Shown here: one piece after another, positions 19,009 to 29,300 of the stretch
Layout: every line of letters starts with the position of its first letter
Position numbering within the stretch: the stretch's first letter is position 1
NCBI GenBank assembly: GCA_028693555.1
Contig: JAQUVD010000004.1
Location: forward strand, 1-64,000
Reading direction: 5' to 3'
From: Hespellia sp.
Lineage (GTDB): Bacteria; Bacillota; Clostridia; Lachnospirales; Lachnospiraceae
Length of the DNA: 64,000 bases
Program-made: the position numbers and the translations under genes
The notes under the pieces: model-generated
What the model was told of the DNA's origin: nothing
Seen by the model: only the letters and a program-made list of their open reading frames with translations
Database searches by the model: none

Positions 19009-19449
19009 ATGTATACAGAAAAAGTAATGGATCATTTCCAGCATCCAAGAAATGTTGGCGAGATTGAAAATGCAAGTGGAGTTGGAACAGTAGGAAATGC
19101 AAAATGCGGAGACATCATGCGTATTTATTTAGATATTGATGAGAACCAGGTGATTCGCGACTGCAAATTCAAGACATTTGGCTGTGGAGCAGCAATTGCA
19201 ACAAGCAGCATGGCAACAGAACTTGTCAAAGGAAAAAATATTCAGGATGCATTAGAAGTTACGAACAAAGCAGTTATGGAAGCTTTAGATGGACTTCCAC
19301 CTGTAAAAGTACATTGTTCACTTCTTGCAGAAGAAGCAATTCATGCAGCATTGTGGGATTATGCAGAAAAACATGATATCAAAATCGAAGGTCTGGAAAA
19401 GCCGAAGAATGATATCAGTGAGGATGAAGAAGACGAGGATGAATACTAA
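19009..19449 (+). CDS. nifU: NifU/IscU-like Fe-S cluster scaffold
   Basis: 146 residues. The three cluster-ligand cysteines are visible in NAKCGD, FGCGAAIA and VHCSLLAEEAI, at the usual IscU spacing. The C-terminus is an acidic tail (EDEEDEDEY) beyond the normal fold. It receives sulfur from the desulfurase encoded just upstream. Its last 11 bases overlap the mnmA start, implying translational coupling. Confidence 0.93.
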   Translation: MYTEKVMDHFQHPRNVGEIENASGVGTVGNAKCGDIMRIYLDIDENQVIRDCKFKTFGCGAAIATSSMATELVKGKNIQDALEVTNKAVMEALDGLPPVKVHCSLLAEEAIHAALWDYAEKHDIKIEGLEKPKNDISEDEEDEDEY

Positions 19450-20518
19450 AAAAACAGTTGTAGTTGGAATGTCCGGAGGTGTAGATTCATCTGTTGCGGC
19501 CTATCTACTGAAACAGCAGGGGTATGATGTGATTGGTGTTACCATGCAGATCTGGCAGGATGAGGATGAACTGAAGGTTCAGGAGAATGGCGGATGCTGC
19601 GGACTCAGTGCAGTGGATGATGCGAGAAGGGTCGCCTCAGACCTTGATATTCCATATTATGTAATGAATTTTAAAGAAGAGTTTCAAAAGTCTGTCATTG
19701 ACTATTTTGTAAAAGAATATCAGCAAGGGCGCACACCGAATCCCTGTATCGCATGCAATCGTTATGTGAAGTGGGAATCCCTTTTGCAGAGAAGCATGTC
19801 AATCGGTGCTGATTATATTGCGACGGGTCACTATGCAAGAGTGGAAAAACTCCCAAATGGAAGGTATTCGCTCCGCTGCTCAAAAACGGCTGCCAAGGAT
19901 CAGACCTATGCTCTTTACAATCTGACGCAGGAACAGCTCTCAAAAACTTTGATGCCTGTCGGTGAATATACGAAGGATGAAGTGAGAAAAATTGCAGATG
20001 ATATTCATTTGATGGTTGCAAACAAACCGGACAGTCAGGATATCTGTTTTGTACCGGATGGTGATTATGCTTCTTTTATTGAGCAGGAGTCCGGCACTGC
20101 AATTCCAAAAGGAAATTTTGTTCTGCAGGATGGAACTGTTCTTGGACAACACAAGGGAATTACACATTATACAGTGGGACAAAGACGCGGACTGGGACTT
20201 GCGCTTGGATATCATGCTTATGTGATTGAAATAAGACCGGAGACGAATGAAGTCGTATTGGGGACCAAAGAAGAATCACTCATCACACAGGTGAAAGCCA
20301 ATCACCTCAACTTTATGTCGGTTGCAGATTTAAAGGAACCAATGCGCGTGTTCGCAAAGGTCCGCTACAATCACAGGGGGGCATGGTGCACGGTCCAAAA
20401 GACGGCAGAGGATGAAATTCTCTGTACATTTGAAGAAAGACTCGGACCGTCATCCCCCGGTCAGGCGGTAGTCCTTTATGACGGTGAATACGTATTAGGT
20501 GGAGGTACGATTCTATGA
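19439..20518 (+). CDS. mnmA: tRNA-specific 2-thiouridylase MnmA
   Basis: Predicted 359-residue enzyme that thiolates U34 of Lys, Glu and Gln tRNAs using ATP and persulfide sulfur. The PP-loop is GMSGGVDSSVAA. Catalytic cysteines sit in NPCIACNRYVKW and DSQDICFVP, and TGHYAR is also conserved. The start is placed at ATG 19439 inside the end of nifU because the family N-terminus begins there. Its stop overlaps the next gene by four bases (ATGA). Confidence 0.95.
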   Translation: MNTKKTVVVGMSGGVDSSVAAYLLKQQGYDVIGVTMQIWQDEDELKVQENGGCCGLSAVDDARRVASDLDIPYYVMNFKEEFQKSVIDYFVKEYQQGRTPNPCIACNRYVKWESLLQRSMSIGADYIATGHYARVEKLPNGRYSLRCSKTAAKDQTYALYNLTQEQLSKTLMPVGEYTKDEVRKIADDIHLMVANKPDSQDICFVPDGDYASFIEQESGTAIPKGNFVLQDGTVLGQHKGITHYTVGQRRGLGLALGYHAYVIEIRPETNEVVLGTKEESLITQVKANHLNFMSVADLKEPMRVFAKVRYNHRGAWCTVQKTAEDEILCTFEERLGPSSPGQAVVLYDGEYVLGGGTIL

Positions 20519-21336
20519 TTTTATCAGACTCACATATGCATACATGCTTTTCAACGGACAGCGAGTCTACGCCGGAATCCATGATTCAGGCGTCTATAAA
20601 AAGAGGTTTGAAATCAATCTGCATTACGGATCATAATGACAAAGATTATCCTCACCCGGAATTTTTTGACGAGGAGGAACCTTTTGTATTCGATGTACAG
20701 CAATATTTCAATCAACTTTCTTCATTCAAAGAAACCTATAAAAATGCGATTGATGTTCGGATTGGGATTGAAATAGGAATGCGGGAGCATTTGGTCGCTT
20801 ATTATCAAAAGCTCGTTGATGAGAATGCGTTTGACTTTGTTATCGCATCTATGCATACGATTCATGGAATGGACCCCTATTATCCAAAGTATTTCGAAGG
20901 AAAGACTGACGAAGAAGGATATCAGGAGGTGTTTGCAGAGACAATTCATATGCTGAAGCTGTATGATAATTTTGACGTGCTGGGACATATGGATTATATT
21001 GTCCGCTACGGAAGACATCAGGCACAGGAATATTCTTACCTTCGGTTTGCAGATTATTTCGATGAGATTCTAAAACTGATCATCGAAAAAGGAAAAGGGA
21101 TTGAAGTGAATACTTCAGGATTTAAGTATGGACTTGGATTTGCACATCCGCATCCGGATATTCTGCGCAGATACAAAGAACTGGGTGGAGAAATTATTAC
21201 AATCGGAGCCGATGGGCATAAACCGGAGCATATTGCTTATGATTTTGAAAAGGTTTCTGCCCTTTTGGAAGCCTGCGGTTTTAAATATTACACAGAATTT
21301 CGCGCAAGAGAGCCAATTTTTCAACAACTTCCATAA
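20515..21336 (+). CDS. PHP-domain histidinol-phosphatase family protein
   Basis: 273 residues. PHP metal-binding motifs are present: DSHMHTCFSTDS at the N-terminus, ITDHND, a glutamate in GIEIGMRE, ASMHTIHG, LGHMDYIVRYG, and IGADGHKPEHI near the end. The HisJ/HisK branch removes phosphate from histidinol phosphate. No other his genes are nearby, so a different phosphoester is possible. The start overlaps the mnmA stop as ATGA. Confidence 0.82.
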   Translation: MILSDSHMHTCFSTDSESTPESMIQASIKRGLKSICITDHNDKDYPHPEFFDEEEPFVFDVQQYFNQLSSFKETYKNAIDVRIGIEIGMREHLVAYYQKLVDENAFDFVIASMHTIHGMDPYYPKYFEGKTDEEGYQEVFAETIHMLKLYDNFDVLGHMDYIVRYGRHQAQEYSYLRFADYFDEILKLIIEKGKGIEVNTSGFKYGLGFAHPHPDILRRYKELGGEIITIGADGHKPEHIAYDFEKVSALLEACGFKYYTEFRAREPIFQQLP

Positions 21337-21351
21337 ATATACAAATTTCAC

Positions 21352-21380
21352 TTGAATTTTTGTCCTTGATTTAGTACAAT
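21352..21380 (+). promoter_or_regulatory. gap promoter
   Basis: TTGAAT (21352-21357), 17-base spacer, TACAAT (21375-21380). Confidence 0.6.
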
Positions 21381-21396
21381 AAATCGTAGTTGATGA

Positions 21397-21418
21397 AGCT
21401 TTAACAATGTTTAAAGCT
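21397..21418 (+). promoter_or_regulatory. Inverted repeat in the gap leader
   Basis: AGCTTTAA (21397-21404) and TTAAAGCT (21411-21418) across six bases, just after the promoter. It could be an operator for a glycolytic regulator or a leader hairpin. No regulator gene is adjacent. Confidence 0.45.
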
Positions 21419-21478
21419 ATATCATAAATGACTGTGTAACCCAGTTAAAATTTAATTCATTTTAGGAGGATTTAAAAC

Positions 21479-22492
21479 ATGGCAGTAAAAGTAGCAATTA
21501 ATGGATTTGGACGTATTGGACGTCTTGCATTCAGACAGATGTTCGGAGCAGAAGGATATGAAGTAGTAGCAATCAACGACTTAACTTCACCTACAATGCT
21601 TGCTCATTTATTAAAGTATGATTCATCACAGGGTAAATATGCATTAGCTGATAAAGTAACAGCTGGTGATGACTCTATCACAGTTGATGGACAGACTATC
21701 AAAATTTATGCAGAAGCAGACGCAGCGAACCTTCCTTGGGGAGACTTAAAAGTTGATGTAGTTCTTGAATGTACAGGATTCTATACATCAAAAGCAAAAG
21801 CTGAAGCTCACATCAAAGCAGGCGCTAGAAAAGTTGTTATCTCTGCACCAGCAGGAAACGATCTTCCTACAGTCGTTTACAATGTAAACCATGATGTATT
21901 AAAAGCTGAAGACACAGTTATCTCTGCAGCTTCTTGTACAACAAACTGTTTAGCACCTATGGCTGATGCTCTTAACAAATTAGCTACAATCAAATCTGGT
22001 ATCATGTGCACAATCCATGCTTACACAGGTGATCAGATGACTCTTGACGGACCACAGAGAAAAGGTGATTTAAGAAGATCCCGTGCAGCAGCAGTTAATA
22101 TCGTTCCTAACTCAACAGGAGCTGCAAAAGCAATCGGACTTGTTATCCCAGAGCTTAACGGAAAATTAATCGGATCTGCTCAGCGTGTACCTACACCAAC
22201 AGGATCTACAACAATCTTAACAGCAGTTGTTGAAGGAACAGTTACAGTTGATGAGATCAACGCAGCTATGAAAGCAGCAGCTACAGAATCATTCGGATAC
22301 AACACAGACGAGATCGTATCTAGCGATATCGTTGGTATGAGATTTGGTTCATTATTTGATGCTACTCAGACAATGGTTTGCCCACTTGACAATGGAACAA
22401 CAGAGGTTCAGGTTGTATCTTGGTATGACAATGAGAACTCTTACACAAGCCAGATGGTTAGAACAATCAAATACTTCTCAGAATTGGCATAA
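21479..22492 (+). CDS. gap: Glyceraldehyde-3-phosphate dehydrogenase
   Basis: Predicted 337-residue glycolytic enzyme that oxidises glyceraldehyde 3-phosphate to 1,3-bisphosphoglycerate with NAD. The Rossmann motif is [14 protein letters not shown]. The catalytic cysteine is in [12 protein letters not shown], with the histidine partner in [16 protein letters not shown] precedes ATG 21479. Codon choice is strongly restricted (ACA, GCA, GTT), as in a highly expressed gene. A terminator separates it from pgk. Confidence 0.97.
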   Translation: MAVKVAINGFGRIGRLAFRQMFGAEGYEVVAINDLTSPTMLAHLLKYDSSQGKYALADKVTAGDDSITVDGQTIKIYAEADAANLPWGDLKVDVVLECTGFYTSKAKAEAHIKAGARKVVISAPAGNDLPTVVYNVNHDVLKAEDTVISAASCTTNCLAPMADALNKLATIKSGIMCTIHAYTGDQMTLDGPQRKGDLRRSRAAAVNIVPNSTGAAKAIGLVIPELNGKLIGSAQRVPTPTGSTTILTAVVEGTVTVDEINAAMKAAATESFGYNTDEIVSSDIVGMRFGSLFDATQTMVCPLDNGTTEVQVVSWYDNENSYTSQMVRTIKYFSELA

Positions 22493-22523
22493 GAACTTCA
22501 TTATTTAATAATAAGTTGAACTA

Positions 22524-22556
22524 CAGGTTCGGTCTACTGGACCGAACCTGTTTTTT
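22524..22556 (+). terminator. Terminator between gap and pgk
   Basis: CAGGTTCGGTC (22524-22534) pairs with GACCGAACCTG (22540-22550), followed by six T. It probably lets gap be made in excess over pgk if read-through is partial. Confidence 0.88.
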
Positions 22557-22588
22557 AGCGAAACAAAACATTTTAGGAGGCTATATAC

Positions 22589-23782
22589 ATGCTTAACAAA
22601 AAATCAGTTGATGACATCAATGTAAAAGGCAAGAGAGTTCTTTGCAGATGTGACTTTAATGTTCCGTTGATTGACGGAAAAATCACAGATGAGAATCGTC
22701 TTGTGGCTGCACTTCCAACAATTAAAAAATTAGTTGCAGATGGTGGAAAGGTAATTCTTTGCTCACATCTTGGTAAACCAAAAGGGGTTGCTGTTCCAGA
22801 ATTGTCTTTGGCACCGGTTGCTGTGAGATTATCGGAATTACTTGGACAGGAAGTAAAATTTGCTGCTGACGATGTTGTTGTCGGACCAAATGCGAAAGCT
22901 GCCGTAGAAGCTATGAATGACGGAGACATTGTGCTTCTTGAAAACACACGTTACAGAGCAGAAGAGACAAAGAACGGAGAAGCTTTCAGCAAAGATCTCG
23001 CATCACTCTGTGATGTATTTGTAAATGATGCATTTGGTACAGCTCATAGAGCACACTGTTCTAATGTTGGAGTTACACAGTTCGTTGATACAGCAGTGGT
23101 TGGATACTTAATGCAGAAGGAGATCGATTTCCTTGGTAATGCAGTTAACAATCCGGAGAGACCATTCGTTGCAATCTTAGGTGGAGCGAAAGTTTCAAGT
23201 AAAATCTCTGTTATTGAGAATTTATTAGATAAAGTAGATACATTGATCATCGGTGGTGGAATGTCTTACACATTCAGCAAAGCACTTGGTGGAAATGTTG
23301 GTAATTCACTTTTAGAAGCAGATTACTGCGATTACGCATTAAAGATGCTTGACAAAGCAAAAGAAAAAGGCGTTGAATTATTACTTCCAATCGATAACTT
23401 GATCGCGGATGATTTCTCAAACGATGCAAATACACAGATTGTTGGTCGTGGCGAGATTCCTGACGGATGGGAAGGTCTTGATATCGGACCAAAGACTGCT
23501 GAATTATTTGCAAATGCTGCCAAAACTGCAAAAACAGTTGTATGGAACGGACCAATGGGCTGCTTTGAGATGCCTAAGTTTGCTGCAGGAACAGAGACAG
23601 TAGCAAAAGCATTAGCTGAGACGGATGCAGTTACAATCATCGGTGGCGGTGACTCTGCAGCAGCAGTTAACCAGCTTGGATACGGGGATAAGATGACTCA
23701 TATCTCTACAGGTGGTGGAGCATCACTTGAATTCCTGGAGGGAAAAGAACTCCCAGGCGTAGCAGCAGCAAACGATAAGTAA
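22589..23782 (+). CDS. pgk: Phosphoglycerate kinase
   Basis: Predicted 397-residue enzyme that makes ATP from 1,3-bisphosphoglycerate. The signature [12 protein letters not shown] lies near residue 16. Also visible are SHLGKPKG, the hinge segment around ENTRYR, the nucleotide-binding GGAKVSSKI, and the late glycine-rich [15 protein letters not shown] precedes ATG 22589. It is followed by an unusual 155-base spacer before tpiA. Confidence 0.97.
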   Translation: MLNKKSVDDINVKGKRVLCRCDFNVPLIDGKITDENRLVAALPTIKKLVADGGKVILCSHLGKPKGVAVPELSLAPVAVRLSELLGQEVKFAADDVVVGPNAKAAVEAMNDGDIVLLENTRYRAEETKNGEAFSKDLASLCDVFVNDAFGTAHRAHCSNVGVTQFVDTAVVGYLMQKEIDFLGNAVNNPERPFVAILGGAKVSSKISVIENLLDKVDTLIIGGGMSYTFSKALGGNVGNSLLEADYCDYALKMLDKAKEKGVELLLPIDNLIADDFSNDANTQIVGRGEIPDGWEGLDIGPKTAELFANAAKTAKTVVWNGPMGCFEMPKFAAGTETVAKALAETDAVTIIGGGDSAAAVNQLGYGDKMTHISTGGGASLEFLEGKELPGVAAANDK

Positions 23783-23808
23783 AAGTAGAGCACTTAATGA
23801 GGTCTTTA

Positions 23809-23898
23809 CGAATTTAGTGCGAACTTTGTTCGAAGGAACTTAGCGAGGTGTTTTCGAGCTTAGTGAATCGAACTACCTTGTTCTATCGAACTTAGGGC
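23809..23898 (+). repeat. Short degenerate repeats between pgk and tpiA
   Basis: Four variants of a CGAA/CTTAGTG unit occur at 23809-23823, 23835-23847, 23855-23872 and 23887-23898 (cores AATTTAGTG, AACTTAGCG, AGCTTAGTG, AACTTAGGG). Spacing is irregular (about 20-32 bases). There is no coding potential, and no terminator or promoter is obvious. Confidence 0.6.
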
Positions 23899-23937
23899 AA
23901 TGAGAACACCAAATAACAGAAAGAGAGATAATATAAA

Positions 23938-24687
23938 ATGGCAAGAAAGAAAATTATTGCAGGAAACTGGAAAATGAACAAAACTCCAAGTGAGGCAGTC
24001 GCACTCATCAATGAGTTAAAACCATTAGTAGCGAACGATGATGTTGACGTAGTATTCTGTGTACCGGCAATCGATATCATTCCAGCTATGGAAGCAGCAG
24101 AAGGAAGCAACATCTGCATCGGAGCTGAGAACATGTACTTCGAAGAGAGCGGAGCATATACAGGAGAAATTTCTCCGGCAATGCTTACAGATGTAGGCGT
24201 GAAATATGTAGTACTTGGACATTCTGAGAGAAGAGAATACTTCGCAGAGACATCTGAGACTGTAAACAAAAAGATGTTAAAAGCTTACGAGCATGGAATT
24301 ACACCAATTATGTGCTGTGGAGAGACATTAGAGCAGAGAGAACAGGGCGTTACAATGGACTTCATCCGTCAGCAGGTAAAAGTTGGATTCTTAGGAATTA
24401 CAGCAGATCAGGCTAAGACAGCAGTCATTGCTTACGAACCAATCTGGGCAATCGGAACAGGTAAAGTTGCTACAACTGAGCAGGCTCAGGAAGTATGCGC
24501 AGGAATCCGTGCATGTATCGCTGAAATCTACGATGACGCTACAGCAGAAGCAATCCGCATCCAGTACGGCGGATCTGTATCAGCAGGATCTGCACCGGAA
24601 TTATTTGCACAGGCAGATATCGACGGCGGACTTGTTGGTGGAGCAGCATTAAAACCAGATTTTGGTAAAATTGTTAATTATAAATAA
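23938..24687 (+). CDS. tpiA: Triose-phosphate isomerase
   Basis: Predicted 249-residue TIM barrel that interconverts DHAP and glyceraldehyde 3-phosphate. It begins [13 protein letters not shown] (catalytic Lys). The electrophilic His is in LGHSERR, the catalytic Glu in [12 protein letters not shown] (loop 6), and IQYGGSV near the C-terminus binds phosphate. It would receive the DHAP released by the fuculose-phosphate aldolase at 50421. Confidence 0.97.
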   Translation: MARKKIIAGNWKMNKTPSEAVALINELKPLVANDDVDVVFCVPAIDIIPAMEAAEGSNICIGAENMYFEESGAYTGEISPAMLTDVGVKYVVLGHSERREYFAETSETVNKKMLKAYEHGITPIMCCGETLEQREQGVTMDFIRQQVKVGFLGITADQAKTAVIAYEPIWAIGTGKVATTEQAQEVCAGIRACIAEIYDDATAEAIRIQYGGSVSAGSAPELFAQADIDGGLVGGAALKPDFGKIVNYK

Positions 24688-24701
24688 ACCCATATGAAGA
24701 T

Positions 24702-24732
24702 AAGGGGTGTGGAACATTCCGCATCCCTTTTT
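24702..24732 (+). terminator. Terminator between tpiA and gpmI
   Basis: An AAGGGGTGTGGAA arm pairs with TTCCGCATCCCTT using two G-U pairs, followed by TTT. Confidence 0.7.
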
Positions 24733-24755
24733 GACTGATTAGAGGAGATAGTAGA

Positions 24756-26297
24756 ATGAGTAAAAAACCAACCGTATTAATGATTTTAGATGGTTACGGA
24801 TTAAACCCAGAGACAAAAGGAAATGCTGTGGCAGAAGCAAATACCCCTGTAATGGATCAATTGATGGCTGAGTGCCCATTTGTTCAGGGACAGGCAAGTG
24901 GAATGGCAGTCGGTCTTCCGGACGGTCAGATGGGCAATTCTGAAGTGGGACATTTGAATATGGGCGCAGGCCGTATCGTATATCAGGATCTTACCAAGAT
25001 TACAAAAGCAATTCAGGATGGAGATTTTTTTGAAAACGAAGCATTGCTTGCAGCATGTGAGAATGCAAAGAAAAATCAATCTGACCTGCATTTGTTTGGT
25101 CTTGTATCTGATGGCGGAGTACACAGCCATAACACACATATCTATGGGCTGTTAGAGCTTGCCAAAAAACAGGGCATTGAGAATGTTTATGTACACTGTT
25201 TCCTTGACGGAAGAGATACACCTCCGTCGTCTGGAAAAGAATATGTTGAAGAACTGATATCTAAGATGAAGGAAATCGGTGTAGGACAGGTTGCAAGCGT
25301 GATGGGCCGTTATTATGCGATGGACCGTGACAATCGCTGGGATCGTGTTGAATTGGCTTACAATGCAATTGTAAAAGGACAGGGAAACACAGCAACAGAC
25401 GCAGCGGAAGCAATTCAGGCATCTTATGATGATGGAAAAACAGATGAATTTGTTGTCCCAACTGTTGTTGTAAAAGATGGAAAAGCACTTGCAAGCGTGA
25501 AAGAGAACGATTCTGTCATTTTCTTTAACTTCCGTCCTGACAGAGCAAGAGAAATCACAAGAACATTCTGTGATGATAATTTTGAAGGCTTTGATCGCGG
25601 AGCACGTGTTAAGACAACGTTTGTCTGCTTTACAGACTATGATGTAACAATTCAGAATAAATTAGTTGCATTCTATAAGACAGAGATTACGAATACGTTT
25701 GGCAAGTTCCTTGCTGATCATGATATGACACAGGCAAGAATCGCTGAGACAGAGAAGTATGCACATGTTACATTCTTCTTTAATGGTGGAGTTGAAGAAC
25801 CAAATAAAGGTGAGGATAGAATCCTTGTAAAATCACCGAAGGTTGCAACCTATGATCTGCAGCCAGAGATGAGCGCATACGAAGTAGATGATAAACTGGT
25901 TGAGGCGATTAAGTCTGATCAATATGATGTGATTATCATCAACTTTGCAAACCCTGATATGGTCGGCCATACAGGAATTGAAAAAGCAGCAGTAGAAGCC
26001 GTGGAAGCAGTAGATACATGTGTGAAAAAAGCAGTGGATGCAATCAAAGAGGTGAATGGACAGATGTTCATCTGTGCAGATCATGGTAACGTAGAGCAAT
26101 TGATTGACCCTGAAACTGGAGCACCATTTACAGCCCACACAACGAATCCGGTACCATTCATACTTGTGAATGCAGACCCATCCTATGGATTACGTGAAGG
26201 TGGATGCCTTGCAGATATTGCACCTACATTGATTGAGCTGATGGGAATGACGCAGCCATCAGAGATGACAGGAAAATCACTTTTGATTAAAAAATAA
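24756..26297 (+). CDS. gpmI: Cofactor-independent phosphoglycerate mutase
   Basis: Predicted 513-residue Mn-dependent enzyme that converts 3- to 2-phosphoglycerate. The alkaline-phosphatase-like domain starts VLMILDGYG and has the catalytic serine in GQMGNSEVGH. Other landmarks are HCFLDGRDTPP, FNFRPDRAREI, NFANPDMVGHTG and ICADHGNVEQ. AGAGGAGA precedes ATG 24756. It closes the glycolytic run before a bidirectional terminator. Confidence 0.97.
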   Translation: MSKKPTVLMILDGYGLNPETKGNAVAEANTPVMDQLMAECPFVQGQASGMAVGLPDGQMGNSEVGHLNMGAGRIVYQDLTKITKAIQDGDFFENEALLAACENAKKNQSDLHLFGLVSDGGVHSHNTHIYGLLELAKKQGIENVYVHCFLDGRDTPPSSGKEYVEELISKMKEIGVGQVASVMGRYYAMDRDNRWDRVELAYNAIVKGQGNTATDAAEAIQASYDDGKTDEFVVPTVVVKDGKALASVKENDSVIFFNFRPDRAREITRTFCDDNFEGFDRGARVKTTFVCFTDYDVTIQNKLVAFYKTEITNTFGKFLADHDMTQARIAETEKYAHVTFFFNGGVEEPNKGEDRILVKSPKVATYDLQPEMSAYEVDDKLVEAIKSDQYDVIIINFANPDMVGHTGIEKAAVEAVEAVDTCVKKAVDAIKEVNGQMFICADHGNVEQLIDPETGAPFTAHTTNPVPFILVNADPSYGLREGGCLADIAPTLIELMGMTQPSEMTGKSLLIKK

Positions 26298-26300
26298 TGG

Positions 26301-26347
26301 ACGAAAAAAAGAAGCCGTGCATAATGCATAGCTTCTTTTTTTTTCGT
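26301..26347. terminator. Bidirectional terminator between gpmI and the dehydratase activator
   Basis: ACGAAAAAAAGAAGC (26301-26315) pairs with GCTTC plus T-tract and CGT (26331-26347), with A and T runs on the two sides. A second hairpin (26361-26368 with 26374-26381) lies just beside the minus-strand gene's stop. Confidence 0.85.
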
Positions 26348-26386
26348 CATAGCATACAAGGAAAGATCTTGTGGATCTTTCTCTTG

Positions 26387-29300
26387 TTACATGTTTTCTT
26401 CTAAATGTTTGTTGGCAGTTGAAAGCATTAATTTGATACGATTCAACTGGTTTACTTCGCTGGCACCCGGATCAAAGTCGATGGCAACCACATTTGATTC
26501 TGGATGACGTCTTCTTAATTCCTTGATGACACCTTTCCCTACGACGTGATTCGGCAGACATGCAAATGGCTGTGTACATACGATATTTGGAGCACCTGTA
26601 TGAATCAGCTCAAGCATCTCGCCTGTCAGGAACCATCCCTCACCGGTCTGGTTTCCAAGAGAAACAATCTCAGAAGCCATCTTTGCCAGATCTTCAATCC
26701 TGGCTGGCGGATCAAAGTGAACACTTTGCTCAAATGCTTTTGTTGCAGGCTTACGGAGCCATTCAATCCCCTTAATTCCAAGGTTTGCGTAAACTGCACT
26801 GGAATGTTTCATGCCAAGTTTTTCTGCCTTGAAATTCTGATTATAGAAACAGTAATTTATGAAATCAAGAAGATCTGGAACAACTGCTTCCGCGCCTTCC
26901 TGTTCTAAGAGTTCAGCAAGATGATTGTTGGCAGCCGGAAGGAATTTTACAAGGATCTCTCCAACGACTCCGACTCTAGGCTTTTTAATATCCAAGGTTG
27001 GAATATGGTCAAACTCATCTATCATCTCGGCGCACATTTTATTGAATTTGTGGCGGGATGGATAACCGTGGGTGAGGAAACTGATACATTTTTGTTTCCA
27101 TTTTTCGTGAACTGCATTTGTAGTTCCCGTTTCCGCTTCATAAGGTCGCATTCTATTGATACATTTCATGAAGATATCACCAAATACAGCACCATAAACG
27201 CCACGGATAATCAGCGGCAACGACAACTTGAAGCCGGGATTTTCTTCCAGACCGCTCAGGTTAATTGAGATGACCGGGATATGTCCATAACCGGCTTTCT
27301 TAAGTGCCCTTCGAATGAATCCAATATAGTTAGAGGCGCGGCATCCGCCGCCGGTCTGGCTCATAATGACTGCGGTCTTATCTAAATCATATTTCCCGGA
27401 AAGAATGGCATCCATGATCTGCCCGACAACCATCAGAGAAGGATAGCATGCGTCATTATTTACATACTTCAGTCCGACATCAACGGCTGCTTTATTATCA
27501 TTGGGTAATACCTCCAGATGATATCCGCTTGCGTTAAATGCAGGCTCAATCAACTCAAAATGAATCGGTGACATCTGTGGACAGAGAATGGTATAGGTCT
27601 CTCTCATTTCTTTCGTGAAAATCACTTTTTCAATGTTGGCAGGTTTTATTTCTCGCTGGACTTTTCTTGTCTCGCGAACCCGGATTGCTGCCAAAAGAGA
27701 GCGGACACGAATTCGGGCAGCACCAAGGTTGTTGACCTCATCAATCTTCAATGAGGTATAAATCTTATCAGAACCAGTCAGAATATCGGACACCTGGTCT
27801 GTTGTAACAGCATCAAGACCGCATCCGAAGGAGTTGAGCTGAATCAAATCAAGATTATCTTTTGTTTTCACATAATTCGCAGCAGCGTACAAGCGCGAAT
27901 GGTACATCCACTGGTCCATTACAATCAATGGACGCTCAACAGGTGCCAGGTGAGAGATGGAATCTTCCGTCAATACAGCGCAATTATAAGAATTAATCAG
28001 CTCCGGAATACCGTGGTTGACCTCCGGATCAAAATGGTAGGGACGTCCTGCGAGTACAATACCGCGATTTCCTGTCTCATCGAGGAATTTGATGACCTCT
28101 TCCCCTTTGCGGCAGATATCCTCGCGGCACTGGGCAAGTTCCATCCATGCCTCATGTACAGATGCCTTGATGTCTGCAGCCGGGATGGAGAACTTATCAC
28201 CCAGTTCTTCAATCAGGCGGACACATAATGTCTCCTCACTTTTAAAAGAAAGGAATGGATTCATAAAATCGATTTCCCCGGACACGATGGCATCCATGTT
28301 GTTCTTGATATTCTCCGGATATGAGGTTACAATCGGACAATTATAATGGTTGTTCGCATCGTCAAATTCCTGACGCTCGTAAGGAATACAAGGATAGAAG
28401 ATGAAAGATACGCCCTCCTTAATCAGCCACTCGATATGTCCGTGTGCTAATTTGGCAGGGTAACATTCGGATTCACTTGGAATCGAATCAATTCCCAATT
28501 CATAAATCTTTCGTGTGGAAGAAGGAGATAAGACAACTTTAAATCCCAAACGATTGAAAAATGTGAACCAGAAAGGATAGTTCTCATACATATTCAGTAC
28601 ACGCGGCAGACCAACGGTTCCGCGGAATGCTTCTTCATCTGTCAATGGAGTATACCCAAAGTATCTTTCGTTCTTGTACTCGAAAAGATTTGGCAGATTA
28701 TTCTTTGATTTTTCTTTCCCGAGACCACGTTCACAGCGGTTACCGGAAATGTAACGGCGTCCGTCATTAAACTTATTGATGGTAAGGCGACAGTTATTGG
28801 TACAGCCCTGACATTTTGCCATGCTTGTCCCATATGTGAATTTTTCGATGTCTTCAATAGAAAGCATCGTTGTGCCTTCGCATTCCACATAACGTTCTCT
28901 TGCAATCAAAGCGGCACCGAATGCGCCCATGATACCGGCAATATCAGGACGTATTGCCTGACAGCCTGCGATCATCTCAAAGCTTCGAAGAACAGCCTCG
29001 TTATAGAAGGTTCCACCCTGAACAACAATGTGTGTACCGAGCTCGGATGCATCTGATACTTTGATTACTTTAAATAAAGCATTTTTGATAACGGAATAAG
29101 CAAGTCCTGCTGAAATATCAGCGACTTCCGCGCCTTCTTTCTGCGCCTGCTTTACCTTTGAATTCATAAAAACAGTACATCTCGTTCCAAGATCAATGGG
29201 ATTGTGTGCATACAATGCCTCGTGAGCAAAATCTTCCACTGAATAATTCAGACTCTTGGCAAATGTTTCGATAAAGGAGCCACAGCCGGAAGAACACGCT

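Noticed and set aside
23809-23898. CRISPR array
   Set aside because: Units are short, degenerate and irregularly spaced, with no cas genes nearby.
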